Positions 53,241-63,100 of a stretch of DNA of 64,000 bases are shown one piece after another. A program made the translations under genes and the position numbers. Source of the stretch: Streptomyces iranensis (GTDB taxonomy: Bacteria; Actinomycetota; Actinomycetes; Streptomycetales; Streptomycetaceae). Numbering within the stretch: the first letter of the stretch is position 1; each line of letters begins with the position of its first letter. The notes beneath the pieces were generated by a model. The model searched no databases. It was given only the letters and a program-made list of their open reading frames with translations, and had not been told where the DNA came from. The stretch is taken from the NCBI RefSeq assembly GCF_017874715.1, contig NZ_JAGGLR010000042.1:1-64000 (forward strand), read 5' to 3'.

Positions 53241-53987
53241 ATGCCCCGGAGGGACCGTACGCCCCGCTTCTACTTCTCCCTGCGCAGCCCGTACTCCTGG
53301 CTCGCCTACCGCCAACTGCGCGATGAACACCCGGAGGTGGCCGACGCCATCACCTGGCGGCCCTTCTGGGAGCCGGACGCCCGCAGCCTGCTGATGCTGG
53401 AAAAGGCGGGCGGCGGCTTCCCGTACGTCGGCATGTCCCGCGCCAAGCACCTCTACATCCTCCAGGACGTGCGCCGGCTGTGCTCCGAGCGCGGGCTCGA
53501 GCCCGCGTGGCCGGTCGACCGGGACCCGGTGTGGGAGGTCCCGCATCTGGCCCATCTCGCGGCGGTGGACGAGGGGAAGGGCCCGGAGTTCATCGAACGC
53601 CTCTACCGGGCCCGCTGGGAGGAGGGCAGGGACATCTGCGCCCCCGCCACCATCGCGGAGGTGGCCGCCGAACTGGGGCTGCCCAAGGGCCGTCTGGCGG
53701 GCGCCGCGGACGACGACGAACTGCGGGAACGCGGGGTCGAGGCGCTGCTGCGGGTCGACGCGGACGGCGTGTTCGGCGTGCCGTTCTTCATCCATGGCTT
53801 CCACAAGTTCTGGGGTGTGGACCGGCTCGCCCCGTTCATCGCGTCGGTGACGGACGCCACGCCGGGGCGGCCGGACACCGGATCGTCGGACACCGGGCCG
53901 TCGGACACCGGATCGTCGGACAGCGCACCGTCCGCCGTGGCGCCGGGCCGGGGCGGAGACCAGGGGCACGCGGGCGGCTGCGGCTGA
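53241..53987 (+). CDS. DsbA-family/2-hydroxychromene-2-carboxylate isomerase-like protein
   Basis: 248 residues. RSPYSWLAY near the N-terminus holds S16 in the position of the thioredoxin-fold catalytic residue, and GVPFFIHG is the late cis-Pro loop; there is no CxxC. This group isomerises double bonds or ring systems with glutathione or other thiols. Similar proteins are encoded in cinnamoyl-type type II PKS clusters, where they are thought to isomerise a polyene double bond (from memory, to be checked). A Ser/Thr/Asp repeat tail (15-bp repeats at 53873-53932) ends the protein. Confidence 0.8.
   Translation: MPRRDRTPRFYFSLRSPYSWLAYRQLRDEHPEVADAITWRPFWEPDARSLLMLEKAGGGFPYVGMSRAKHLYILQDVRRLCSERGLEPAWPVDRDPVWEVPHLAHLAAVDEGKGPEFIERLYRARWEEGRDICAPATIAEVAAELGLPKGRLAGAADDDELRERGVEALLRVDADGVFGVPFFIHGFHKFWGVDRLAPFIASVTDATPGRPDTGSSDTGPSDTGSSDSAPSAVAPGRGGDQGHAGGCG
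53873..53932 (+). repeat. Four 15-bp in-frame repeats near the 3' end of the DsbA-like gene
   Basis: The units GGACACCGGATCGTC, GGACACCGGGCCGTC, GGACACCGGATCGTC and GGACAGCGCACCGTC encode a repeated D-T-G-S/P-S tail. It is likely disordered. Confidence 0.85.
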
Positions 53988-54018
53988 CCGCGACCCGACG
54001 ATCGGCGAAGAGGAACCG

Positions 54019-55602
54019 ATGAAGGAACAGAACCTTGGCTCGGCGGCGGCGGTCCACTACTGGGCCCGAACCACCAGGGACACCACCGCCATCGTGTACG
54101 AGTCCACTCGGATCAGCTACGGGACGCTGTCCGCCCGGGTGCGATCGCTGGCGCCGGCCCTGTCCGACGGCGGGGTGCGCGCGGGCGACCGGATCGCCTT
54201 CCTGGGGCGCAACGGCCCGGTGCTGCTGGCGGCGGCGCTGGCCGCGGCCCACCTCGGAGCCGTCTTCGTGCCGCTCAACGTCCGGTTGGCCGGAAGCGAG
54301 GTGGCGTACCTCCTCGGCGACTGCCGCCCCCACACCCTCATCGCCGAGGACGCCAACCGGCCCCTGATCGACGGCATCGCGGACACCGTATCCGTCCAGC
54401 GGTTCCTGCTCGCCGACAGCGGCCCCGCCGCTGCCGAGGCGCACCCCCGCTGGGAACCACTGCCGATGCCGGAGGCGGTGGAGACGGCGGAGCCGCCGGA
54501 AACGGCGGACGCCGCGCCGCCGGTCGCGGTCCGGCCCACCGACCCCGCGGTCATCATGTACACCTCGGGCACCACAGGGCGGCCCAAGGGCGCGGTGCTC
54601 ACCCACGGCAATCTGTGGTGGAACCACGTCAACACCGCCGCCGTGATCCGCACCCGGCTGGGCGACCCCACCCTGGTGCTCGCGCCCATGTTCCACATCG
54701 CCGGGCTCAGCGGCTTCACCCTGGGCTCCCTCTGTTACGGCGGCACCCTGGTGATCCGGCGCTCCTTCTCTCCCGAGCAGTGCCTGGAGGACCTGGTCGA
54801 ACACCGGGTGGCCAATCTCATCGCGGTGCCGACGATGTTCGCGGCCATCGCCGCGACGGCCGGTTTCCCGCGCGCCGACCTCTCCGCGCTGCGCGCCGCG
54901 ATCGTCGGCGGGGCCCCGGTGCCGCCCGCCCTGGTCCGCGACTACCTCGCCCACGGCATCCCCCTGCACCAGGCGTGGGGGATGACCGAGACCGCGCCGC
55001 TGGCCGGCCATCTGCCGACCGAGCTGGTGGCCGCCCATCCCGACGCGGCCGGATTCCCGCTGCCCCACACCGAGATACGGCTGGTCGATCCGGCCACCGG
55101 CGGTGTGGTCACCGAACCGGAGGTGGCCGCGGAGATCTGTGTCCGGGGGCCCAATGTCTTCGCGGGCTACTGGAACGACCCGGAGGCGACCGGGCGGGTG
55201 CTGGACGACGCCGGATGGTTCCGGTCCGGGGACATCGGCCGCTTCGACAAGAACGGTCTGCTGTTCATCGTGGACCGGCTCAAGGACGTCATCATCAGCG
55301 GCGGGGAGAACATCTACCCCGCCGAGCTGGAGCGGCATCTGGCCGAGTACCCCGGCGTGCGCGAGGCGGCCGTGGTCGGGGTGGAGCATCCGCGGTGGGG
55401 CGAGAGCCCGGTGGCGGTGCTGTGCCAGGACGAGGACGGCCGGGCCACCCTGGAGGAGATCCGGGCGTTCATCGGGCAACGGCTGGCGCGGTACAAGCTC
55501 CCCACGGCCGTTCACCATGCCGACGCACTGCCCCGGAATGGCAGCGGAAAGGTGGACAAAGCCGCCTTGCGCGTACAGGTGCTTGGCGGACAGCGGCCAT
55601 GA
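54019..55602 (+). CDS. Acyl-CoA/acyl-ACP ligase (AMP-forming)
   Basis: 527 residues of the ANL superfamily: YTSGTTGRPKG (P-loop ~185), WGMTETAP, GWFRSGD (adenylate binding) and K517-region NGSGKVDK (catalytic lysine). It adenylates a carboxylic acid and transfers it to CoA or an ACP, probably the starter acid for one of the synthases or the released type II product for loading onto the type I KS. ATG 54019 with GAGGAA upstream. It is the last biosynthetic gene. Confidence 0.93.
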   Translation: MKEQNLGSAAAVHYWARTTRDTTAIVYESTRISYGTLSARVRSLAPALSDGGVRAGDRIAFLGRNGPVLLAAALAAAHLGAVFVPLNVRLAGSEVAYLLGDCRPHTLIAEDANRPLIDGIADTVSVQRFLLADSGPAAAEAHPRWEPLPMPEAVETAEPPETADAAPPVAVRPTDPAVIMYTSGTTGRPKGAVLTHGNLWWNHVNTAAVIRTRLGDPTLVLAPMFHIAGLSGFTLGSLCYGGTLVIRRSFSPEQCLEDLVEHRVANLIAVPTMFAAIAATAGFPRADLSALRAAIVGGAPVPPALVRDYLAHGIPLHQAWGMTETAPLAGHLPTELVAAHPDAAGFPLPHTEIRLVDPATGGVVTEPEVAAEICVRGPNVFAGYWNDPEATGRVLDDAGWFRSGDIGRFDKNGLLFIVDRLKDVIISGGENIYPAELERHLAEYPGVREAAVVGVEHPRWGESPVAVLCQDEDGRATLEEIRAFIGQRLARYKLPTAVHHADALPRNGSGKVDKAALRVQVLGGQRP

Positions 55603-55831
55603 CACCCCTCTGAAGTGCCGCCGGAACCCCACCGTGCCCGAACACGCGTAAAACACCCCGGCCACGAAGGTGCATCGGCCCGTGTGGCGTGCATGTAAGC
55701 AAAGTGAAAGCGCGTGAAAAGTATCGGGACGTAGACTCCTCGGCACGTGCCCGGAGTTGTCTGAGTCCGGGTGTAAGAAGTGTTGGCACGGGGGTTCCAC
55801 ATTGATAAGAAATACAGGCGGAGTTCCGCCC

Positions 55832-56539
55832 TTGGCGGACACGGTGACGACCGATCCGCTGGAAACGGGGACGCGGCGGGCCGCCGCGATCCAGCGGCTG
55901 GACACCGAACTTCTGGTGGCCGCCGCCACGGCCTTGGCCGACCAGGCCACACGTAGTGTGAACGTCACGATTCCCAGTGATCGACGAGGTTTGTCGGAAT
56001 TCGGTCCGGCGCTCCGCGTCATGGCGAGGACAGTGCGCCCGGACGTCGAATTCCGGGTTCTCTTCCCCTCTCGCGCTTTTGACGTCGAGGTCCTGCACCG
56101 GTTGACCACCGAGCGGGAGAACGTCGCTGTCCGAATTGCCGAGAGTCCACTGCAGGGCGTGGCGATGGCCGACTTCCGCGGCGCGTTGCTGTGGTCGCCG
56201 ATCGCCCTCAAGGACGGAAGTGTGGTGCTTTTCGACAAATCCGCGGAGATCGGCGCACTGGGATCTCTCTTCCTCGGTGCGTGGGGAAGTGCGATACCGC
56301 TCGCCGAATTCCTGAAGCGGCGGGAGCTGGTCCGGCACGAGGACCAGCGGCAGGTCCTGGGGCATCTGCGGGACGGGCACACGGACCGGGTCGCGGCGCA
56401 GAAGATGGGCATCTCCTACCGCACCTATCGCCGCCGGGTCGCGGAGATCCTGGAGGGGCTGGGCGCGGAGTCCCGCTTCCAAGCCGGGGTACGGGCCAGT
56501 GAACTCGGGCTGCTGTCGCCGCTGGAGGACGCCCAATGA
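55832..56539 (+). CDS. LuxR-type HTH regulator (first of two)
   Basis: 235 residues. The C-terminal ~60 residues form an HTH (VLGHLRDGHTDRVAAQKMGISYRTYRRRVAEILEGLGA), the N-terminal ~170 residues an alpha/beta domain resembling a TrmB/phospholipase-D-like sensor. The start is unsure: TTG 55757, TTG 55832 or GTG 55844; codon usage turns gene-like only near 55832. It is translationally coupled to its paralogue (ATGA overlap) and faces the end of the cluster, so pathway regulation is likely. Confidence 0.8.
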   Translation: MADTVTTDPLETGTRRAAAIQRLDTELLVAAATALADQATRSVNVTIPSDRRGLSEFGPALRVMARTVRPDVEFRVLFPSRAFDVEVLHRLTTERENVAVRIAESPLQGVAMADFRGALLWSPIALKDGSVVLFDKSAEIGALGSLFLGAWGSAIPLAEFLKRRELVRHEDQRQVLGHLRDGHTDRVAAQKMGISYRTYRRRVAEILEGLGAESRFQAGVRASELGLLSPLEDAQ

Positions 56540-57249
56540 CGGCTCTTCCTCTTCCCGCTGCCCCGATTTCCATCGGCACTCGTCTGCGGCCGCCCGCCTC
56601 ACCGCTGAGCCGGGGCCCCGGCCCGGCCGAGGACGCCGGGGCGATCGTGGGCGAGGCCGGGCAGCATGTGTCCATCATCCTCGCGCTGCCCCAGGGGGCG
56701 CAGCGCGAGGTGCTGCGGTCGCTCCTCCCGGGGCTCCTGGCCCAGGCGAAACCGGATGTCCGGGTGCGGATCCTGTGCACCCGCCACACCTATGACCGTC
56801 GTCTGCTGCACACCGTCGGTGGCGACGGCGGTGGGCCGGAGGTGAGACTGGCCCGTCTCGATCCGATCGAGGCGGTCATGGCGGACGGCCGTACGGCCCT
56901 GGCCAATCTGCGGGCGGAAGCCGGCTCGCAGATCTTCACCACCCACGAGGTGCTGCCCGTCCAGGCGTTGCACACGCTGTTCAACTCCATCTGGAAGAAG
57001 TCGGCCCCGCTCTCGGCGCGGCCCGACTTCAGCGACCGCCGCCGCACCCGGCTGGTCGCCGAGATCCTCGGGATGCTGCGCGTCGGAGCCACCGACGAGG
57101 TCGCCGCCCGCGCACTGTCGATCTCCGTGCGGACCTACCGCAGACATGTCGCGGACATCATGGAACGGCTCGACGCCCGATCGCGCTTCGAGGCCGGGCT
57201 GCTCGCCGCCGAGCTGGACATGCTTCCGCCGCCGGTGGAGAGAGACTGA
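56536..57249 (+). CDS. LuxR-type HTH regulator (second of two)
   Basis: 237 residues, paralogous to the previous protein in layout: an N-terminal sensor-like domain (SIILALPQGAQREVLRSLLPG...) and a C-terminal HTH (MLRVGATDEVAARALSISVRTYRRHVADIMERLDARSRFEAG). ATG 56536 overlaps the previous stop. A perfect hairpin follows. The ligand is unknown. Confidence 0.85.
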   Translation: MTALPLPAAPISIGTRLRPPASPLSRGPGPAEDAGAIVGEAGQHVSIILALPQGAQREVLRSLLPGLLAQAKPDVRVRILCTRHTYDRRLLHTVGGDGGGPEVRLARLDPIEAVMADGRTALANLRAEAGSQIFTTHEVLPVQALHTLFNSIWKKSAPLSARPDFSDRRRTRLVAEILGMLRVGATDEVAARALSISVRTYRRHVADIMERLDARSRFEAGLLAAELDMLPPPVERD

Positions 57250-57255
57250 CGGACC

Positions 57256-57284
57256 GCACCCGGCCGGCACCACCGGCCGGGTGC
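57256..57284. terminator. Perfect terminator hairpin at the cluster end
   Basis: GCACCCGGCCGG (57256-57267) and CCGGCCGGGTGC (57273-57284) form a 12-bp stem with a 5-base loop, between convergent genes. It marks the right boundary of the cluster. Confidence 0.88.
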
Positions 57285-57294
57285 GCCACGGCCC

Positions 57295-60078
57295 TCACCG
57301 GCCTGCCGGACCTGCCCGTCCACCCGGATGCCTCATATCGCGGTACTCGTCCGGAAGCCGCTGCTCGGACCAGATGACCTTGCCGCTCGGGGTATAGCGG
57401 GTACCCCAGCGGTCGGCCAACTGGGCGACGAGGAAGAGACCCCGCCCGCCCTCATCCGCGGTGTCGGCATACCGCAGATGGGGGGAGGTGCTGCTGCTGT
57501 CGGAAACCTCGCAGACCAGCTTGCGATCGAGCAGCAACCGGACGCCGATGGGCCCGGTGGCGTGACGGATGGCGTTGGTGATCAGCTCGCTGAGGATCAG
57601 TTCCGTGAGGAAAGCGAGATCGTCCAGCCCCCATGCGGCAAGCTGCTCTCCAACGGCGCTGCGCATCTGTCCTACGGCGGCGGGGTCGCGGGGAACGTCC
57701 CAGCGCGCGACCTGATTCGGGGGCAGCACGCGAGTGCGGGCCACCAGGAGTGCGATGTCATCGCGGGAGCGGCGGGGCAGCCAGGCCTCGAGCAGCGCGG
57801 CGCAGGTGTCTTCCGGCTCTCCGTCCGCGCGGCTCAACGTGGAGCGCAGGATGTCGAGACCCTCCTCGATGTCCCGGTCCCGGTCCTCGACCAGCCCGTC
57901 GGTGTACAGCACGAGCCTGCTGCCTTCGGGCAGTTCCACCTCGGCGGCCTCGAAGGGCAAACCACCCAGGCCCAGCGGTGGCCCGGCCGGCAGCTCGAGG
58001 AACTCCACCGTGTTGTCGGGATGGACCAACGCGGGAGGTGGGTGGCCGGCCCGAGCCATGGTGCAGCTTCGTCCGACCGGGTCGTAGATGGCGTACAGAC
58101 AGGTGGCCCCGAGGGTCGCATCGGAGAAGTCCGCGTTCTCCCGCGTGCGGTCGTCGCCGTCGATGAGTTCGTCGAGACGTGCGAGCAGTTCGTCGGGCGG
58201 CAGGTCCAGAGAAGAGAAGTTGCGGACAGCGGTGCGCAGCCGCCCCATGGTGGCCGCGGCGTGCAGGCCCTGGCCGACGACGTCGCCCACCACCAGCGCG
58301 ACGCGCGCACCGGGCAGGGGGATGACGTCGAACCAGTCTCCGCCCACACCCGACTGGGCGGGCAGATAGCGGTGGGCGACTTCGAGGGCGTTCTGTTCGG
58401 GCAGGTCCCGGGGCAGCAGGCTGTGTTGCAGCGTCACGGCCATGGCGTGTTCTCGGGTGTATCGCCGCGCGTTGTCGATGCAGACCGCGGCGCGGGTGCC
58501 CAATTCCTCGGCCAGGGCCAGGTCGTCTTCCTCGAAGGGCTCCGGCTCCTCCGAACGCCAGAAGCTCACCACCCCCAGAGTCACCCCACGGGCGCGCAGC
58601 GGGACGGTGATGAGGGAGTGGATTCCGTAGTCGATGATCCGTTGAGCGCCCGCCGGGTCCTGTTCTCGCCATCCGTGGGCTCTGTGCAGCTCAGGCTCGA
58701 TGACCGCGTCCCCGAGGGGCATGCCCGTGGCCTGAGGTGTGGAGGGGACGAAGTCGATCGGTTCGCCTGTGCGATGGATCGGAGGGTCGTCGTGGATGCC
58801 CCTCATGACGATACGGCGGAGCTGCTGCCCCGTATCCACCGGCTCGTCGCCGGTCAGGATGGGCTCGGCGAGGTCAACGGTGACGAAGTCGGCGAACCGG
58901 TCCACCGCCACCTCGGCCAGCTCCTCGGCGGTCCGCGTCACATCGAGCGAGGTGCCGATGCCCACGCTCGCGCCATACAGCACCTGCAGGCGTTCCCGCG
59001 CCGCTTCCGCCCGGCCGGAGAGCACTTGGAGTTCCGTGGAGTCACGCAGCGTCGCGACGCTGCCGGACGGACCTCCGTGCCCGTCCAGGGGCCGCTGATT
59101 GGCGGCCAGTACTCGACCGGCTACTGGATGTATCTCGTCGTCGGCCTCACGTCCCGAAGCCAGCAGCTCGGTAGTCGGCGGAGGGAGGCCGAGCTCGGCC
59201 ACAGGACGGCCCACGGCATCCGGAGGAAGGCCGAGCAGGTGCCGTGCCTGGTGGTTGGCCAGCGACAGACGACGGTCGGCGTCGACGATGACGATCCCTT
59301 CACGTGCGGCGTGCAGGACCGCGTCATGGTGCTCATACAGACGGGTGATCTCGGACGGGCCGAGCCCACGGGTCTGGCGCAGCAGCCGGCGGCTGAGCAC
59401 CGCCGCCCCGCCCGTGGTGATGGTCATGGCCGCGGCGGCGGCACCGAGTACGGCCGGCAGGTGCCGGGCGACCACACCGTTGACGTTTTCGACCGTGACA
59501 CTGGCGCCGACCGCACCGCTCACGGAGCCTTTGCCGTCCCTCACCGGGACAATGGCCGTGAACAGCGGGCCGAAGGGGCCCGTGTACTTTCCCTTGACCG
59601 TTCGCCCGGCCAGGAGGGTGCCCATCGCGTCCTCCCTCGTCCAGCGCTGACCGATGAGCTTGGGCTGAGGGTGCGTGTAGCGGATCCCGTCCCGGTTCAC
59701 GACGACGAGGGCCCCGACACCGGATGCCTTCCTGGCCGCCTCGGCCCTCGGCTGCAGCACCGCCGTCGGATCGGGTGACTTCAGGGCCTTCGCGACTCCT
59801 GGGGAGCGGGCGAAGCCCTCCGTTATGGCGAGCGAGCGGTCGGCGGCGTTCCTCTCGGCATCGCGCTGGACGGTCAGCACCAGCAGGAAGACGGCGCCGA
59901 CCGCCAGCAGCATGATGATCGCCACCTGCAATATGAACAGCTGGCCCACCACACTGCGCACACTCAGTAGCGACCGCACCCCTTTCGGCTGCCTGCGCAT
60001 GGGGCCGCCCGAGGGCGGATCCTCCGACGAGGGCTTTGATCGACGGAGATCTTCCATCGCAAGATTCCCATCATTCAT
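57295..60078 (-). CDS. Sensor protein with sCache, PAS, GAF, PP2C and HATPase domains
   Basis: 927 residues. An N-terminal cytosol-membrane segment (~43-65), an extracytoplasmic sCache-like sensor (~70-200), a second membrane segment (~205-225), a PAS domain (~245-350), a GAF domain (~365-550), a SpoIIE/PP2C phosphatase (~565-775; GGDWFDVIPL, GDVVGQGLHAA, GHPPPALVH, DGLVEDRD) and a C-terminal anti-sigma-factor-like HATPase (~800-915; ELITNAIRHA). It is an all-in-one regulator of partner-switching sigma control. ATG 60078, with ATG 60057 as an alternative. The 68 bases to the next gene hold nothing obvious. Confidence 0.92.
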   Translation of the reverse strand: MNDGNLAMEDLRRSKPSSEDPPSGGPMRRQPKGVRSLLSVRSVVGQLFILQVAIIMLLAVGAVFLLVLTVQRDAERNAADRSLAITEGFARSPGVAKALKSPDPTAVLQPRAEAARKASGVGALVVVNRDGIRYTHPQPKLIGQRWTREDAMGTLLAGRTVKGKYTGPFGPLFTAIVPVRDGKGSVSGAVGASVTVENVNGVVARHLPAVLGAAAAAMTITTGGAAVLSRRLLRQTRGLGPSEITRLYEHHDAVLHAAREGIVIVDADRRLSLANHQARHLLGLPPDAVGRPVAELGLPPPTTELLASGREADDEIHPVAGRVLAANQRPLDGHGGPSGSVATLRDSTELQVLSGRAEAARERLQVLYGASVGIGTSLDVTRTAEELAEVAVDRFADFVTVDLAEPILTGDEPVDTGQQLRRIVMRGIHDDPPIHRTGEPIDFVPSTPQATGMPLGDAVIEPELHRAHGWREQDPAGAQRIIDYGIHSLITVPLRARGVTLGVVSFWRSEEPEPFEEDDLALAEELGTRAAVCIDNARRYTREHAMAVTLQHSLLPRDLPEQNALEVAHRYLPAQSGVGGDWFDVIPLPGARVALVVGDVVGQGLHAAATMGRLRTAVRNFSSLDLPPDELLARLDELIDGDDRTRENADFSDATLGATCLYAIYDPVGRSCTMARAGHPPPALVHPDNTVEFLELPAGPPLGLGGLPFEAAEVELPEGSRLVLYTDGLVEDRDRDIEEGLDILRSTLSRADGEPEDTCAALLEAWLPRRSRDDIALLVARTRVLPPNQVARWDVPRDPAAVGQMRSAVGEQLAAWGLDDLAFLTELILSELITNAIRHATGPIGVRLLLDRKLVCEVSDSSSTSPHLRYADTADEGGRGLFLVAQLADRWGTRYTPSGKVIWSEQRLPDEYRDMRHPGGRAGPAGR

Positions 60079-60146
60079 CGCTTAGGCAGAAATTGCGCTA
60101 TTTGCGATAGTTCCATAGATGTTCGCGAGGTGACGCATGGCTGCCC

Positions 60147-63100
60147 TCAGCTGTCTCCCGGTAGCCCTCCGAGGGACGCGGAGCGCAGGCGTATGCGGGC
60201 CGGGTTGTGGAAATCCGTGTCGAAGACCGCGATGTCGTGGCCGAACCCAAGGGCGAGTGTCCCGTCCCGCCCGAGGGCCATGCATGCGACGGGACCAGGC
60301 ATGGTGAGCTCGTCGACGCAGGAGCCGTCCCGCAAGTCCCAGACCCGGACCGTCTCGTCCCAGGTGCCGCCGCCGGTGACGGCGACGGCCCGGCCGTCGA
60401 GTTCTCCGACCGCCACCGCGGTGACGCCACGACTGTGCGTGGTCGAGATGTGTCCGATCTGGCGTCGCCCGGCCAGGTCCCACACCCGCACCACGTTCTC
60501 GACGCCACCGGAGAGCACGATGGTGCGGCCGTCGAGCTCACCCACGGCGATCGACTTGACCTTGTGGGTGTGTCCGACGAGGGGCTGCCCGATCTCGCGC
60601 TGCTCGACGAGGTCCCACACCCGCACCTGGAGGCCGATCCCGCTGTGGACGGTGATCGGGCGGCCGTTCAGCTCCCCGATGGCCACGGCGTCGCCGCCGA
60701 TCAGGTCGCCGGCGGGGAACCGTCCGATCTCGCGTTGGCCGGCCAGGTCCCAGATCCGTGCCGTTTTGTCGAGGCCGCTGGCGGTGATGGCCACGGGAAG
60801 ATCGTCCAGTTCCCCCACCGCCATGGCGTTGACGCCTGCGCTGTGTCCGGTGAGGGGCCGCCCGATCTGGCGCTGTCCGGCCAGGTCCCACACCCGCACG
60901 GCGCAGTCGCCGAAGCTGTCGCCGGTGACGGCGATGGAGCGGCCATCCAGCTCACCGACCGCCACTGCCTCGACATCGCTCCTGTGGCCGGTGACAGGGT
61001 GGCCGATCCGGTGCTGTTCGGCGAGGTTCCACACCCGTACTGTCTCGTCGCCGCCGCCTCCGGTGACCGCGATGGGGAGGCCGTCCAGTTCAGCCACTGC
61101 CACGGCGCTCACGTCCTGGGCGTGTCCGATGAGGGGCCGCCCGATCTGGCGCTGCTCGGCCAGGTCCCACACGCGCACGGTTCCGTCCCACACGCCGCCG
61201 CCGGTGACGGCGATGGCGCGGTCGCCGAGTGTTCCTACCGCGATCGCGTTGATGCCCTGGGTGTGTCCGGTGAGGGGTTGTCCGATCTGGCGCTGCTCGG
61301 CGAGGTCCCACACCCGCACGGTGCAGTCGCCGGAGATGCCGCCGGTGACGGCGATGGTGCGGCCATTGAGTCTCCCCACCGCCACGGCCCCGATGCCCTG
61401 GGTGTGTCCGGTGAGGGGTTGTCCGATCTGGCGCTGTCCGGCCAGGTCCCACACCCGCACATGGGGATCGCCGATGCCGCCGGTGACAGCGACTGGACGT
61501 CCGTCCAGCTCTCCTACCGCAACCCCATGGACGCCTCGGCGGCAGCCAGTCGCGATCTCGGCGAGAAGCCGGCACTCGGCCAGGTCCCACACTCGTACCG
61601 TCTCGCTCCGGTGTTGTCCGGTGACGGCGATGGGGCGGCCGTCCCACTCTCCCACCGCCAGAGTGCCGGCTCCGCCGAAGTCGCGGCAGCGGCCGATCCG
61701 CCGTTGTTCCGTCAGATCCCACACCGGAACATCGGCGCCGATGAAGCCGCCCGTCACGGCGATGGGGCGGCCGTCCAGCTCTCCCACCGCCACCGCCTTG
61801 ACGCCTCCCCGGTACGTGGCGGAGAACTGGCCGAGTAGTTGTTGCTCAGCGAGGTCCCACAGCCATAACGTGCCGCTGTTGTATCCCCCGACAACGGCGA
61901 CGGGCCGGTCGTCGAGTTCGGTGACCGCCACCGCGCCGACACCGTGTTCATGGCCGGTGAGGGTGCCGATCGTGGCCGTGGGGAGGGAGCTTCCGGTAGC
62001 GAAGCGGACGCGCCAGGCGGGTCCCGCAGCGTCCGTGCCCAGCCGGGACTGGGCGGCGTTGAGCTGGTGTTGGAGATCCCTGGCGCCGAGTCGGGCGGCG
62101 TCGAGCGCGAGGATGCGGCAGCGGGTGCCGGGGTGGGCTTGGCGGTGCTGGTGGTTGGTCATGCGATAGACGACCGCTGTGAGGTGCCCCTTCTCGGTTG
62201 TGGCGTGGGGCAGGGCCGCCAGCAGGGGGCCGGGCTCGGCGTGGAGGAGGAAGCCGACGTCTGCCAGCAGATCATCGAGTTGGTGTGCCTGTGCGGCATG
62301 GCCGGCGAGGTGGGTGCGGGCATAAGGGGCGGCGGTGGCCCAGTCGCGCCGCCCGTCTCGCAGCGGTGCCGCGGCGGTGAGGGCGTCGGCGATGGCTCGT
62401 TGCGGCTTGTGGGCGGGGCACTGCTCGCGCAAGTGCTCGTCGAGAGCGTTGTGATAGAGCCGGTAGGAGGGCTGTTCGCCGTTGTCGCTGGAGCGTTCGA
62501 TGAGGTAGTTCGCGGCCCCGTGGAATACGGTCTCCAGCTCGCCGAGGCTATGTGTGCGCCCGCGGTGGAGGGCGTCGGCGATGGTCAGCCAGGAGTCGTC
62601 GCGGGTCAGGCCGTCGCCGCGGGCGAAGGCCAGCGCGGTCAGCAGGCGCCGCACCAGGGCCGTCTCGGGACCGCAGGCGTCGAGATAGGCGTCCATGGCC
62701 TGACCGATGGTTTCGGGGAGGCCGTGTTCCCACGCCGGGTCGTCCAGATCGAGCGGTGGTGTGGCGGGGTGGGTGAGCCAGCGGGTCGCCAGTTGGGCGA
62801 TGAGGAAGTTGTAGCGGGCCTTGCGCGCCACCGCGCGTCCGATCTCGCGCAGCTCATGGCGAGGACGGTCGCGATACCGGGCGGATTCGCCGTCCTCTCC
62901 GGTGAGGCGGCGTTCGGCGTAATCGGCGATGTCGTAGTTGCGCAGGAACTCGTAGGACTCGAGGTCGACGCGGGGTGTGGTGCGGCCGAACGACTCGAGG
63001 ACGCGGGCGCGGTCACTGCCGGCCGGGGCCGTACGCACACCGGCCAGTACCCGCGCCACCCGACTGGTGGCCAGGTTGCGCAAGAGCGCCACGATGCGCA

